Shown: in pieces, positions 1 to 7,043 of the stretch | How positions within the stretch are numbered: the first letter of the stretch is position 1 | Layout: every line of letters starts with the position of its first letter | Assembly: GCA_003577005.1 (NCBI GenBank) | Contig: QEUW01000196.1 | Coordinates: 1-13,545, forward strand | Reading direction: 5' to 3' | DNA from: Chloroflexota bacterium | GTDB taxonomy: Bacteria > Chloroflexota > Anaerolineae > Caldilineales > Caldilineaceae | DNA length: 13,545 nucleotides | Notes under the pieces: generated by a model | Told to the model about the DNA's origin: nothing | What the model saw: the letters and a program-made list of their open reading frames with translations, nothing else | The model's database searches: none | Position numbers and translations under genes: made by a program

Positions 1-46
1 TTGTTGGAGAAAGCTCGCCCAATCGCATAGCAGATCCGATTGTTTC

Positions 47-3000
47 TCACTGTTTCTCTTGTGCCGGTGGCCCTTGCTCTGTTGTGTCCTGAAACAGGCG
101 AGCATAGGGATTCCCATAGTGCTGGTACGCGCCCCAACTGTGGCGATCATAGGGGAACTCAGCGATTGCCTTGCGGGCGTTGCGCAGGGCGCGAAACATG
201 GGCTGTGGCCTACCGGCTTCATAATAACGACTTTCCAGCCGCAAACCATTCTGCGCCGGCGGAGGATTGAAGGTCAAGCCGAGCAGGTCGGCATAGAGAG
301 CCAGCGCAAAATCACGCGCTTCGCGATCACCGACCGGCCAGGCGGTGCAGACAAAATTGGCAACGCCGCGCGCAAAGAAAGTTTCAGCAAAGGTGGGCGC
401 CAGGGCGGCAGAGCGGTCGCCCGAGCGGTCGGGCGTGACACCCGATTCGCAGGCATTGGAAACCACCAACGAGGGCACCCGGTCAATCCGTTGGATCTCC
501 TGGGCAGTCAGCAACTCCTTACCGGTAAAGAGCCAGCCAGAAGCCGCAGGGTGATCGCCATTGTAAACACAGTGGCCGGCAAAGTGGAGTACGTCATAGG
601 TGCGTGTGAGCAGGTGCTGGAGTACCGTCGTCCGGGTTGCTTCGGTTGGGCCAATCAGACGGACCACTTCCACACGATTGTTGCTAGGCGTCAACAGGTT
701 GAAGGTTTCTAGCAGATCGGCAACTGCGTCGCCCTCTTCTTCGGCGCCGGGAAGACGGGCATCAGCGGCGGGGTCGGCGACAACCAAGACCCGCAGCAGC
801 CGCTGTGCGGGTGGGGGTGGTTCGGGGCGCCGAGCGAATGGCGAACGTAGCTGGCGGGTCAGACCACAGGCAATGCCCAAAAACAGGTCGAGGTCACGCT
901 CGCCCTGGCGGCTGGATTTTTCTGGCTCAGACGACCCGCGCCCATCGGCCAACAGTTGTTGCTCGCTCAGAGAAAGCATTTCCCAGTGGATGCGCGCCGT
1001 CGTGGCGTCTACTGTCAGGACAACCGGCGCTCCACCAGAAAAATCGGCGCGAAAATCACCAGGAAAGAGCAAGCGCGCCATAAATTCACCCTGACGGCAT
1101 TGCTCGGCCAGGTCGGTAAGCGCAGCCAGTTCGTCGTTGGCCTGCCCCACTAGCGTGGCGTCGAGTTGGATCTTGCGTTCGGGCAGCGAGGCGGTGGCGG
1201 TAATCGCACCAAAACGGTAGGCGTTACCGTCATATTCGACGGTGATGCGAACCGGCGCTGGTTCCTGTTCACCTGCTTCAGTCTGTTGCCAGGGTGCGTC
1301 AACCAGTTTGCGCACTTCCGCATCGATACGCAGCCGTGCAGCATTTTGAATCTGTTCGTACTCGTCCGATTCTAGCGGAGAATAGGCGATCTCCATTCGC
1401 TGGCGATCTTTCATTTCTTGCTGGACCCGCTTTAATGTCTGGTCGATCAAGGGCAGTTTGCGCGGATCGAATTCAGCAAAAGTAACTTTCTTGATCGCCA
1501 TCCCGCCTTGCGCGGCAACCCCGGTCAGCGCAAACTTGATGCCACGCACCCAGGCTCGTACGGCTTCAGCTGTGCTAATGTTGTTTTGGCCGGCGCCGAT
1601 GAGGACGGTCGCCAGGTGCTTTTTCCCCAACCGTCCCAACGTCCAGCAGAGTTCGCGCGCGGCAAGCGTCAACTCTGGCGGGCCAAATCTGCCTGGTAGC
1701 CCCATGCCGACAATTGCAAGGACGCGCTGCGAGGCGGCGCCGTCGGGACGCGGGTCGGGGAGGAGAAAGATCGTGGCCAGGTCCCCGCGGATCACCCCGG
1801 TCTGGCAAAACTCCGCAATCAGCGGCGCGGTTCCCAGGGCTGAACCAGCATCCGCTTCGGCGAGACGCCCAAACCACGGGGAAACGGCCGCATCCACACT
1901 CCGCAAGGCATCCTGTGGCGTGGCGCCGACATATTGACCGATGGCGATGGCGTCGACCGGGTCGCCTGTCAAGGGCGTGGTTTCGAGTGCGCTAATGTCG
2001 CCAAGCACGACATCGATCTCAATCTGTGGTGGTGCAAACGGGACAGATGGCGCCACGACGGGACGCCCACCCAGGGTTCCTGCGCTCAAATGCCGCAGCA
2101 TGACATCTTCGATCAGACGTTCGTCATCGGCCACTTCAAGCGTCGACGTTGTTGGGCTCGCCCGTTGGAGCTTGCGCGCCGAACCTTCGAGTTTCCGGCG
2201 CGTCTCCTGCCACTCTTTGGTGGCTACCTCGCCCAGCTTTTTGCTGTCAGCTTTGAGATGCGACGCCTTTGCCTCGGCGGCAAGCTGGAGACCCAGACTC
2301 CGGCCCAACTGCGGCCAGGTGTCATCCTCGTCCAGTGGAACTGTTAGCAGATCATCAAGCGACCGCAGCAGTGTGGGTGAAGCGAGCATTTCATAGCGGC
2401 TGACATCTACATAGTAAGCGGGGACAACACGTCCTTCTGGCGTCTTCAACTCGGCGGCGGACCGGGGTGTACTCCCATCGCCATCCCCCAGACTATACAA
2501 CTTGCCCATCTCTTTAACGCCAATCCGGGCCGCGCCGGGCCGCGCCATTTCCTCCTTGAACTTTGCCACATCAACACCGACAGTAGTTAGCCGGTTGTAT
2601 CCCACTACGGTAATCATGCGCGCCGGATTGGCTGCGGCAGGCAAGAAGCGCTGTAGTTCACGAGCGCTATCCAACAAGCTCTGGCGCACAACGGCGTCAC
2701 CTCCATAGGTGCTGGCGTTGTAGAGGTCATCAGTCTGTGCATCGGCAAAGGGCAGCAGTTGATAAAGGCTAGGAAATGACCGCACCAGACTGAGAAAGTC
2801 TTGCCAGTTTTGCGTGCTGTCGAGTAGATCGGCCCAACGTGCGATGTCGAGATGGCCGGCCAGTGCTCGTACAAAGATGGGCGACCCAGTGTGAGGTGTA
2901 CCGAGCGTAATGAGACGACCGTGACGGCGATCCCAGTGATTACGATAGCGGGCAATATATAGCCGGGCCACCACGCCCCCTTCAGCGACCGCAACCAGAT

Positions 3001-3526
3001 CAACGTGAGCTCCTTCAGCAAAGCATTCGTCGATCCGCGCTTGCAACTGTGCGGCGGCCAACGCCAGGCTCTTCCGCCAGTCGTACGTAAAGATACGGAC
3101 GTGTCGTCGCTGCGCCAGCGTGAGGATCAGTTCCCCGTAATCGCGCTTTAGCAGCCCCGTCACCCGCACAGGATAGTCGGGGTTCGCATCGGCCAACCCG
3201 TTCTCGGCGAGGCGCAGCCGGCTCAGATAGCCACCGGTCAGGGCCCGTGCATTGAGCCAGATCTGTTCACGCACACCGGCGCACTCGGATGAAAGCTCAT
3301 TCGCCAACAGACCAGGCACCACCAGAACATTGCCCTCTGCCTGTTCGCCTGCCTCGCGCTGGATCGATCGCTTCCGTAGCGCCAGACTTCGGAGACGCCG
3401 GTACCGATCCGGCCCCAAGTACGCGCGCAGCAACTGCTCCTCTCGATAGGAAGCGCGGGTCAATATCTCGATCATTTCGTCTGTATCAGCGCTTGACAGA
3501 CGTGCAAAGAAGGCAATGTCAGTCAT
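47..3526 (-). CDS. Inactive alpha/beta-hydrolase + M17-N-like domain + CHAT protease fusion
   Basis: 1159-residue fusion. Start at ATG 3526, 7 nt after GGGGA; the frame is open to 3739, but that part overlaps the patatin gene. Domains: a helical N-terminal region of about 55 residues; an alpha/beta-hydrolase of the PGAP1/LCAT type, about 65-395 (NVLVVPGLLANELSS, FTYDWRKS, LITLGTPHTGSP, GDGDGSTPRSAAEL); a linker; an M17 leucyl-aminopeptidase N-terminal-like (macro-like) domain, about 503-680 (DAIAIGQYVGATPQDAL, VLIGAGQNNISTAEAVR); and a CHAT protease, about 795-1145. The hydrolase elbow reads LVAVAEGG, so the Ser is Ala181, and the expected His region reads VSRYEML, so the His is lost; the Asp (GDG) remains. 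It is predicted to bind but not hydrolyse lipid. The CHAT dyad is intact: His985 in HFAGHC (codon 572-574) and Cys1026 in SNACESG (codon 449-451). Last gene of the set; no terminator is visible in the 46 bp left. Confidence 0.93.
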   Translation of the reverse strand: MTDIAFFARLSSADTDEMIEILTRASYREEQLLRAYLGPDRYRRLRSLALRKRSIQREAGEQAEGNVLVVPGLLANELSSECAGVREQIWLNARALTGGYLSRLRLAENGLADANPDYPVRVTGLLKRDYGELILTLAQRRHVRIFTYDWRKSLALAAAQLQARIDECFAEGAHVDLVAVAEGGVVARLYIARYRNHWDRRHGRLITLGTPHTGSPIFVRALAGHLDIARWADLLDSTQNWQDFLSLVRSFPSLYQLLPFADAQTDDLYNASTYGGDAVVRQSLLDSARELQRFLPAAANPARMITVVGYNRLTTVGVDVAKFKEEMARPGAARIGVKEMGKLYSLGDGDGSTPRSAAELKTPEGRVVPAYYVDVSRYEMLASPTLLRSLDDLLTVPLDEDDTWPQLGRSLGLQLAAEAKASHLKADSKKLGEVATKEWQETRRKLEGSARKLQRASPTTSTLEVADDERLIEDVMLRHLSAGTLGGRPVVAPSVPFAPPQIEIDVVLGDISALETTPLTGDPVDAIAIGQYVGATPQDALRSVDAAVSPWFGRLAEADAGSALGTAPLIAEFCQTGVIRGDLATIFLLPDPRPDGAASQRVLAIVGMGLPGRFGPPELTLAARELCWTLGRLGKKHLATVLIGAGQNNISTAEAVRAWVRGIKFALTGVAAQGGMAIKKVTFAEFDPRKLPLIDQTLKRVQQEMKDRQRMEIAYSPLESDEYEQIQNAARLRIDAEVRKLVDAPWQQTEAGEQEPAPVRITVEYDGNAYRFGAITATASLPERKIQLDATLVGQANDELAALTDLAEQCRQGEFMARLLFPGDFRADFSGGAPVVLTVDATTARIHWEMLSLSEQQLLADGRGSSEPEKSSRQGERDLDLFLGIACGLTRQLRSPFARRPEPPPPAQRLLRVLVVADPAADARLPGAEEEGDAVADLLETFNLLTPSNNRVEVVRLIGPTEATRTTVLQHLLTRTYDVLHFAGHCVYNGDHPAASGWLFTGKELLTAQEIQRIDRVPSLVVSNACESGVTPDRSGDRSAALAPTFAETFFARGVANFVCTAWPVGDREARDFALALYADLLGLTFNPPPAQNGLRLESRYYEAGRPQPMFRALRNARKAIAEFPYDRHSWGAYQHYGNPYARLFQDTTEQGPPAQEKQ

Positions 3527-3533
3527 CTTTTTA

Positions 3534-3538
3534 TCCCC
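3534..3538 (-). promoter_or_regulatory. Ribosome binding site deciding the hydrolase-CHAT start
   Basis: GGGGA on the minus strand, 7 nt before ATG 3526. It is weaker than the sites of the other genes, but it is the only candidate outside the patatin coding region. Confidence 0.55.
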
Positions 3539-3566
3539 AGGGCTTGTCAAACCTTCGCTGTTGACA

Positions 3567-3598
3567 GGCAGAGCCAACACCTGATCAGGGCAGAGCCA
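3567..3598. repeat. 10-bp direct repeat around the patatin stop codon
   Basis: GGCAGAGCCA occurs at 3567-3576 and again at 3589-3598, 22 bp apart, on either side of the patatin stop (3585-3587). No function can be assigned and it may be chance. Confidence 0.35.
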
Positions 3599-4787
3599 GC
3601 AAATTCGATGCAATGTGATCCGCCCTCTGCTGCGCCTGTTGAGCCGCGACATCCTCCTCACCACGGGGAACGGCGGCGGCCACGGGCGGGCGATCCAGAT
3701 AGTCGCGCATGGCGACGCGCCCGGCGTCCACCAGCGCATTACGCCGGGGTTCGCTCATATCGAACTCAGTTGTGCCATAGCCAGCCGCCGGCAACCGCAC
3801 GACCAGGTGCTCGAATGCCTCGATGACCATCTTGTCGTGCGCTGAGGTCACCGTGTCGATGAGGCTACGAATGCGTTGTACGGTACGCAGCTCCTCTGGT
3901 CTGATTGTCACATCCACCAGGAGGCCGCGCGGCGCCGGCACCTCCAGGTTATCGTCGATGAGCAGACCCAGCACAGGGTCAGCCCGTTTGGGACCCATGA
4001 TTGCGGTCACCTGCGGCTGGTCGGAGATAAACAATTCGATGGCGAAGTTGGAGAGCAATCCGCCATCGACAATTGTATGGCCGGCCATAGGGCGCCCTTG
4101 ATAAGTCCCCCACTCTTCACGCCAGACCACTTCATCCCACAGCAGGGGGATGCTCATCGACATGCGTACCGCCCAGACGAGCGGGCACTGGGGCGCCGTC
4201 TCGTGGTTGAGCACCAGCAGACGAGCGCCGGTGGTGTCGGCTGCTATCAGCGACAGTTCGACCCCGGTGGCGTCAAAGAACTGCTGCAAGGTCATGGCGC
4301 TAAAGCGGCGCGGCTGGCCGTTGCGCACGCCGCTATCGAGCTTGTTTTGCAGCCAGGTGACAAAGCGATCTGCCGCATACCAGCCACCCCGCTCGACAAA
4401 GGCGACGAGGTTGCGTGTGCGCGAATTCTGGGCCAGCGCCTGTACTACCTGGTCTTTCAGACGGTCCTCGATAATGTTGGGGATGAATTTGAAGTCAAGC
4501 CCCGAGAAGAATGTGCGCAACGCGCCCACACGCAACGTCGCCTCATCAAAGGGCGCCGGCGCTCCCAAAAAACCGGAAAAGACCGAGCGCCCGTTCTCCT
4601 GCTCGCTCAGTGCGGCGAGCATCTCTTGCGGTGTGTAACCGGCGGCGATCAGCGCCGCTGTAATCGCCCCGGCTGAGGTGCCCAACAGGCGGCCATGTGT
4701 GTGACCGAGCTCGACAAAGACCTCATACGCCCCCACCAGCACCATCCCCTTGGCGCCCCCCCCCTCAAAGACCAGATCGTATTGCAT
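3585..4787 (-). CDS. Patatin-like phospholipase
   Basis: Predicted lipid acyl hydrolase (phospholipase A-type), 400 residues, of the bacterial patatin family. ATG 4787 follows GGGAG by about 7 nt. The oxyanion-hole motif GGGAKG is at 9-14, the nucleophile elbow GTSAG at 36-40 (Ser38, codon 4674-4676), and the catalytic Asp in DGG at 241-243 (Asp241); the Ser-Asp dyad is complete. RMSMSIPLLWDEV (208-220) is the usual conserved segment after the elbow. The C-terminal tail (about 366-400) is Ala/Gln-rich and probably disordered. No signal peptide, so the enzyme should act from the cytosol on the inner leaflet. In defence systems such as CapV-type CBASS, patatins kill by degrading membrane; here the partners are proteases, and no cyclase gene is in view. 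The CHAT fusion gene starts 58 bp downstream. Confidence 0.95.
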   Translation of the reverse strand: MQYDLVFEGGGAKGMVLVGAYEVFVELGHTHGRLLGTSAGAITAALIAAGYTPQEMLAALSEQENGRSVFSGFLGAPAPFDEATLRVGALRTFFSGLDFKFIPNIIEDRLKDQVVQALAQNSRTRNLVAFVERGGWYAADRFVTWLQNKLDSGVRNGQPRRFSAMTLQQFFDATGVELSLIAADTTGARLLVLNHETAPQCPLVWAVRMSMSIPLLWDEVVWREEWGTYQGRPMAGHTIVDGGLLSNFAIELFISDQPQVTAIMGPKRADPVLGLLIDDNLEVPAPRGLLVDVTIRPEELRTVQRIRSLIDTVTSAHDKMVIEAFEHLVVRLPAAGYGTTEFDMSEPRRNALVDAGRVAMRDYLDRPPVAAAVPRGEEDVAAQQAQQRADHIASNLLALP

Positions 4788-4813
4788 GTTCTATCTCCCT
4801 TTTGAATCGTGCG

Positions 4814-4882
4814 GAATAGGGAATACGGGATGCGGAATCTGTGACGACTGGCGCCGTATCCCGCATCCCGTACTACCTACCA
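4814..4882. repeat. Heptanucleotide repeats on both strands forming an inverted pair
   Basis: Four 7-mers of type GRATRSG lie on the plus strand at 4814-4841. Related units (GGATACG, GGATGCG) lie on the minus strand at 4855-4868, followed by more degenerate ones to about 4882, just short of the caspase stop codon. They fill most of the 97-bp gap between the caspase and patatin genes. Confidence 0.75.
4824..4872. repeat. Perfect 12-bp inverted repeat (stem-loop) before the patatin gene
   Basis: TACGGGATGCGG at 4824-4835 is matched exactly by its reverse complement at 4861-4872, with a 25-nt loop. It is built from heptamer units. No T-tract follows on the minus strand, so it is not a canonical intrinsic terminator. 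It could stabilise or process the transcript between the caspase and patatin genes. Confidence 0.75.
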
Positions 4883-4884
4883 TA

Positions 4885-6894
4885 CTACCGTTCCACGCGT
4901 AACTCAACCTGGGCCACTGTCCAGGCTGTGTCCGCGGATGCGCCGACCAGACGCACGGCGCGGGTTGGGCTGGCATCGTCGGTGACGGCGGCCAGCAGTT
5001 GTTCTAGCGGATTCATCGACGCACTACGTGTCACCGAGCGCGTCACCGGCTGGTCCAGTGCGGGTAATTCGAGCCAGCGGAAATTGGTGGTGGCGCGCGT
5101 GGCGAAGACCTTGAGCAGGTCGGTGCTTTCGGTTTGACCATCGGGCAGGTAGGCCTCAAAGGCAAGGTCGATGGTTTCACCCGGCGAGAGTGTATGGAAG
5201 GCCGCCGCACCGGCCGGATAGATCTGCGCAATCGACCAGTCGGATGAGAGCGCCAGCACGGTGATGTTGAGGATACCAGCATCGTCGCCCGGCGCCTGCG
5301 TGTTGGTCACGCGCAACCCAACCTGTTCGCCCGGTCGATTGACGGGTTTGCCGATCAGTTCGACCTTGAGCTTTTGCGCTGTATTAGTATCGAGCACGTT
5401 CAGGTCGCGCACACCCTGATAGCGGGCCAGATGCACCAACCGGTCCACCACCCGGTTGATCGCGTCGGCGTCGTCGCGGCGGATGGGCGGGCGCAGGTTG
5501 GGAACCGGGTTATCCGCAGCATCCTCGATGCGAAACTCGCCGCTCTCGGTAAGCTCGACAACAAAATGCACCGGGTCACCGGCGCCTGCCACTTTGGCAA
5601 AACCCTTGCCCCTGGTCTGGATCGCCTCCTCCATCTGCTGGTGTAACGCGGCGTCGGCAATGTCCAGCGCCACGTTGCGTTGGAAGTTGACGTTGGCCAG
5701 GTTCAGCAGCACTGCTTGGTCGCCGGGTTCGATTGGCGTCTGGCTACCATACCGTTCGACCACCTTAGCCCAGGATTCAACGGCATCGACACTGGTTACT
5801 TCGACCCGTGCGGTGCGTGCAGCCTCATTGTCAAAATCGGTGCTGAGCGCAGGGTAGATGTCCAGTTGGGCGCCGCTGGTCAGCCCGTGGGCTTCGCCAG
5901 CGTTCAACTGCACGCGCTCGCCCCCATTTTCGACTTTGAGCACCGGCACAGCGTAATGGGGTTTGATGCGCTCGCCCCCAAAGACGACCACATCGCCCTC
6001 GCCCTGGAGCATGGGCGTCTGCTGGGCAAACTGGCCGTGGACCTTGGCCAGGATGCGGTCGTGGAGCATTTTGTAGGTAAAGTTTGGCCCGGCCTGGCGC
6101 AGCGTGTCGAGCAGCCAGTAGGTGAGCGCACCGTTGCTTTCGCGCCCGTTGAAGGGGTATTCATAGGCAAATTCATTGGCGCGACAGGCGGCCAGCAACG
6201 TATAACCCTTCGGTTCGAGCAGCCAGCCACTCACCGACTTGGCAGCGCGGCTCTGGGCAGTGGACTGCCCCTGCCACACTGCTTCAAGCTCGCTCTTTGG
6301 CGCTACCAGACTCTCCTGGGGCCGGTCGGCGGTGTCAATCTGGTTGATGCCACGCGGGGCCGCACCCAATATTTCGCCGTTGACGGCGCGGGTGGCACCG
6401 CCCGAATGACAACTGTCGAACACCACAGTCAACACCAGCTTTTTGTTGACCATCTCCTGCAATAGATAGTGGATCTCCACATCACGCAGATAGCGGGCAT
6501 GGGCATTGCCGATGTCGGTGGGCACGAGACCTTCATCCAGACCATCGCTCTTCAGGTCCGGGTAGGCAGTCTGGGTGCGGCCACCGTGACCGGCATAATG
6601 GATATAGACGCGGTCGCCCGGTTGGGCCCGCGCAGTGATCTGTTTGAAAGCGTTGACCATATTGGCATAGGTGGGCCACAGTTCCGCTGGTTCAGCTGGC
6701 TGGGCGCCGCCGCTGTTGGTAGCCGTCAACTTGAAAATGTGGTCCGGCGGCAGTTCTAACCGGTCCTTGAGGTGGGCCTCCACATACGTTACGTCGCGCA
6801 CGCAGCCGCCTAGATGCCGGTAACCGCCGCCACCCGGCAACTGGTTGGGGAGATAGAAATCAATACCGATGAGAAGGGCGTATAGGTCGCTCAT
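4885..6894 (-). CDS. Caspase-family (peptidase C14) protease with C-terminal beta-rich domains
   Basis: Predicted cysteine endopeptidase of the metacaspase/orthocaspase type, 669 residues. ATG 6894 follows AAAGGAG by 6 nt. The N-terminus MSDLYALLIGIDFY is the typical first strand of the p20 fold. Catalytic His103 lies in HYAGHGG and Cys162 in VVFDSCHSGG, so the dyad is intact. The fold continues to about 305 (YTLLAACRANEFAYE, GALTYWLLDTL). Residues about 330-400 (GEAHGLTSGAQLDIYPA, IEPGDQAVLLN) resemble the small beta-barrel, FlgT-C-like, often appended to bacterial caspases. Residues about 507-605 (VELIGKPVNRPGEQVGLRVT, SSDWSIAQIYPAG) resemble a DUF4384-type beta domain. No signal peptide or membrane helix is seen, so it should be cytosolic. 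Metacaspases of this type usually cut after Arg or Lys; that preference is family knowledge, not visible here. The patatin gene follows 97 bp downstream. Confidence 0.95.
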   Translation of the reverse strand: MSDLYALLIGIDFYLPNQLPGGGGYRHLGGCVRDVTYVEAHLKDRLELPPDHIFKLTATNSGGAQPAEPAELWPTYANMVNAFKQITARAQPGDRVYIHYAGHGGRTQTAYPDLKSDGLDEGLVPTDIGNAHARYLRDVEIHYLLQEMVNKKLVLTVVFDSCHSGGATRAVNGEILGAAPRGINQIDTADRPQESLVAPKSELEAVWQGQSTAQSRAAKSVSGWLLEPKGYTLLAACRANEFAYEYPFNGRESNGALTYWLLDTLRQAGPNFTYKMLHDRILAKVHGQFAQQTPMLQGEGDVVVFGGERIKPHYAVPVLKVENGGERVQLNAGEAHGLTSGAQLDIYPALSTDFDNEAARTARVEVTSVDAVESWAKVVERYGSQTPIEPGDQAVLLNLANVNFQRNVALDIADAALHQQMEEAIQTRGKGFAKVAGAGDPVHFVVELTESGEFRIEDAADNPVPNLRPPIRRDDADAINRVVDRLVHLARYQGVRDLNVLDTNTAQKLKVELIGKPVNRPGEQVGLRVTNTQAPGDDAGILNITVLALSSDWSIAQIYPAGAAAFHTLSPGETIDLAFEAYLPDGQTESTDLLKVFATRATTNFRWLELPALDQPVTRSVTRSASMNPLEQLLAAVTDDASPTRAVRLVGASADTAWTVAQVELRVER

Positions 6895-6922
6895 TGTTCG
6901 CTCCTTTTGCGGAAAACGAGAT

Positions 6923-6927
6923 ACAGA
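6923..6927. repeat. Target-site duplication, left copy (ACAGA)
   Basis: Identical to 7012-7016 and directly next to the left inverted repeat of the 84-bp element. Confidence 0.7.
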
Positions 6928-7011
6928 TAGGAGTTACGTACTTGCTCAGGTGCAATGCACTTCCAAAGTGCGTCGCACCTCTGTGCCGCCAAGCCAACCG
7001 CGTAACTCCTA
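6928..7011. mobile_element. 84-bp MITE-like insertion with 11-bp TIRs and 5-bp target duplication
   Basis: TAGGAGTTACG at 6928-6938 is repeated as its exact reverse complement at 7001-7011. The element is flanked by the direct repeat ACAGA at 6923-6927 and 7012-7016. Removing the element and one ACAGA restores a continuous heptamer array, which supports a real insertion. Inside, 6948-6962 and 6966-6980 form a 15-bp stem with two imperfect positions and a 3-nt loop. It has no coding capacity, so a transposase would have to act in trans. It lies in the gap directly upstream of the caspase gene and could affect that gene's expression. Confidence 0.8.
6948..6980. repeat. Internal hairpin of the MITE-like element
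   Basis: The arms start AGGTGC and end GCACCT, 15 nt each, with loop CCA. Pairing is interrupted only by an A-C mismatch and a G-T wobble in the middle. There is no T-tract on either side, so it is not an obvious terminator, though it would fold in the leader RNA of the caspase gene. Confidence 0.6.
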
Positions 7012-7016
7012 ACAGA
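7012..7016. repeat. Target-site duplication, right copy (ACAGA)
   Basis: Identical to 6923-6927 and directly next to the right inverted repeat of the 84-bp element. Confidence 0.7.
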
Positions 7017-7042
7017 ATACAGGATGCAGAATACAGGATAAC
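7015..7042. repeat. Heptanucleotide tandem repeat (STRR) between muramidase and caspase genes
   Basis: Four in-register 7-mers of consensus GRATRCA end 1 bp before the muramidase stop codon (7044-7046). A further degenerate unit (GAGATAC, 6918-6924) lies across the 84-bp insertion, giving five units once the insertion is removed. Confidence 0.8.
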
Positions 7043-7043
7043 G

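Noticed and set aside
1..28. Possible start of a next gene on the minus strand (ATG at 28, MRLGELSPT)
   Set aside because: Only nine codons are visible and there is no clear ribosome site, so it cannot be supported.
3527..3739. 71-codon N-terminal extension of the hydrolase-CHAT protein
   Set aside because: It overlaps the end of the patatin gene in another frame and has no family resemblance; ATG 3526 has its own ribosome site.
3876..4676. 266-codon plus-strand open frame
   Set aside because: Antisense to the patatin gene, which has complete catalytic motifs on the minus strand.
4824..4872. Rho-independent terminator
   Set aside because: The stem is perfect but the loop is 25 nt and no T-tract follows on the transcribed strand.
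5680..6465. 261-codon plus-strand open frame
   Set aside because: Antisense to the caspase gene; no motif and no ribosome site.
6918..7042. CRISPR array
   Set aside because: The repeats are 7 bp and directly adjacent, with no spacers of uniform length; they are tandem repeats with an insertion.
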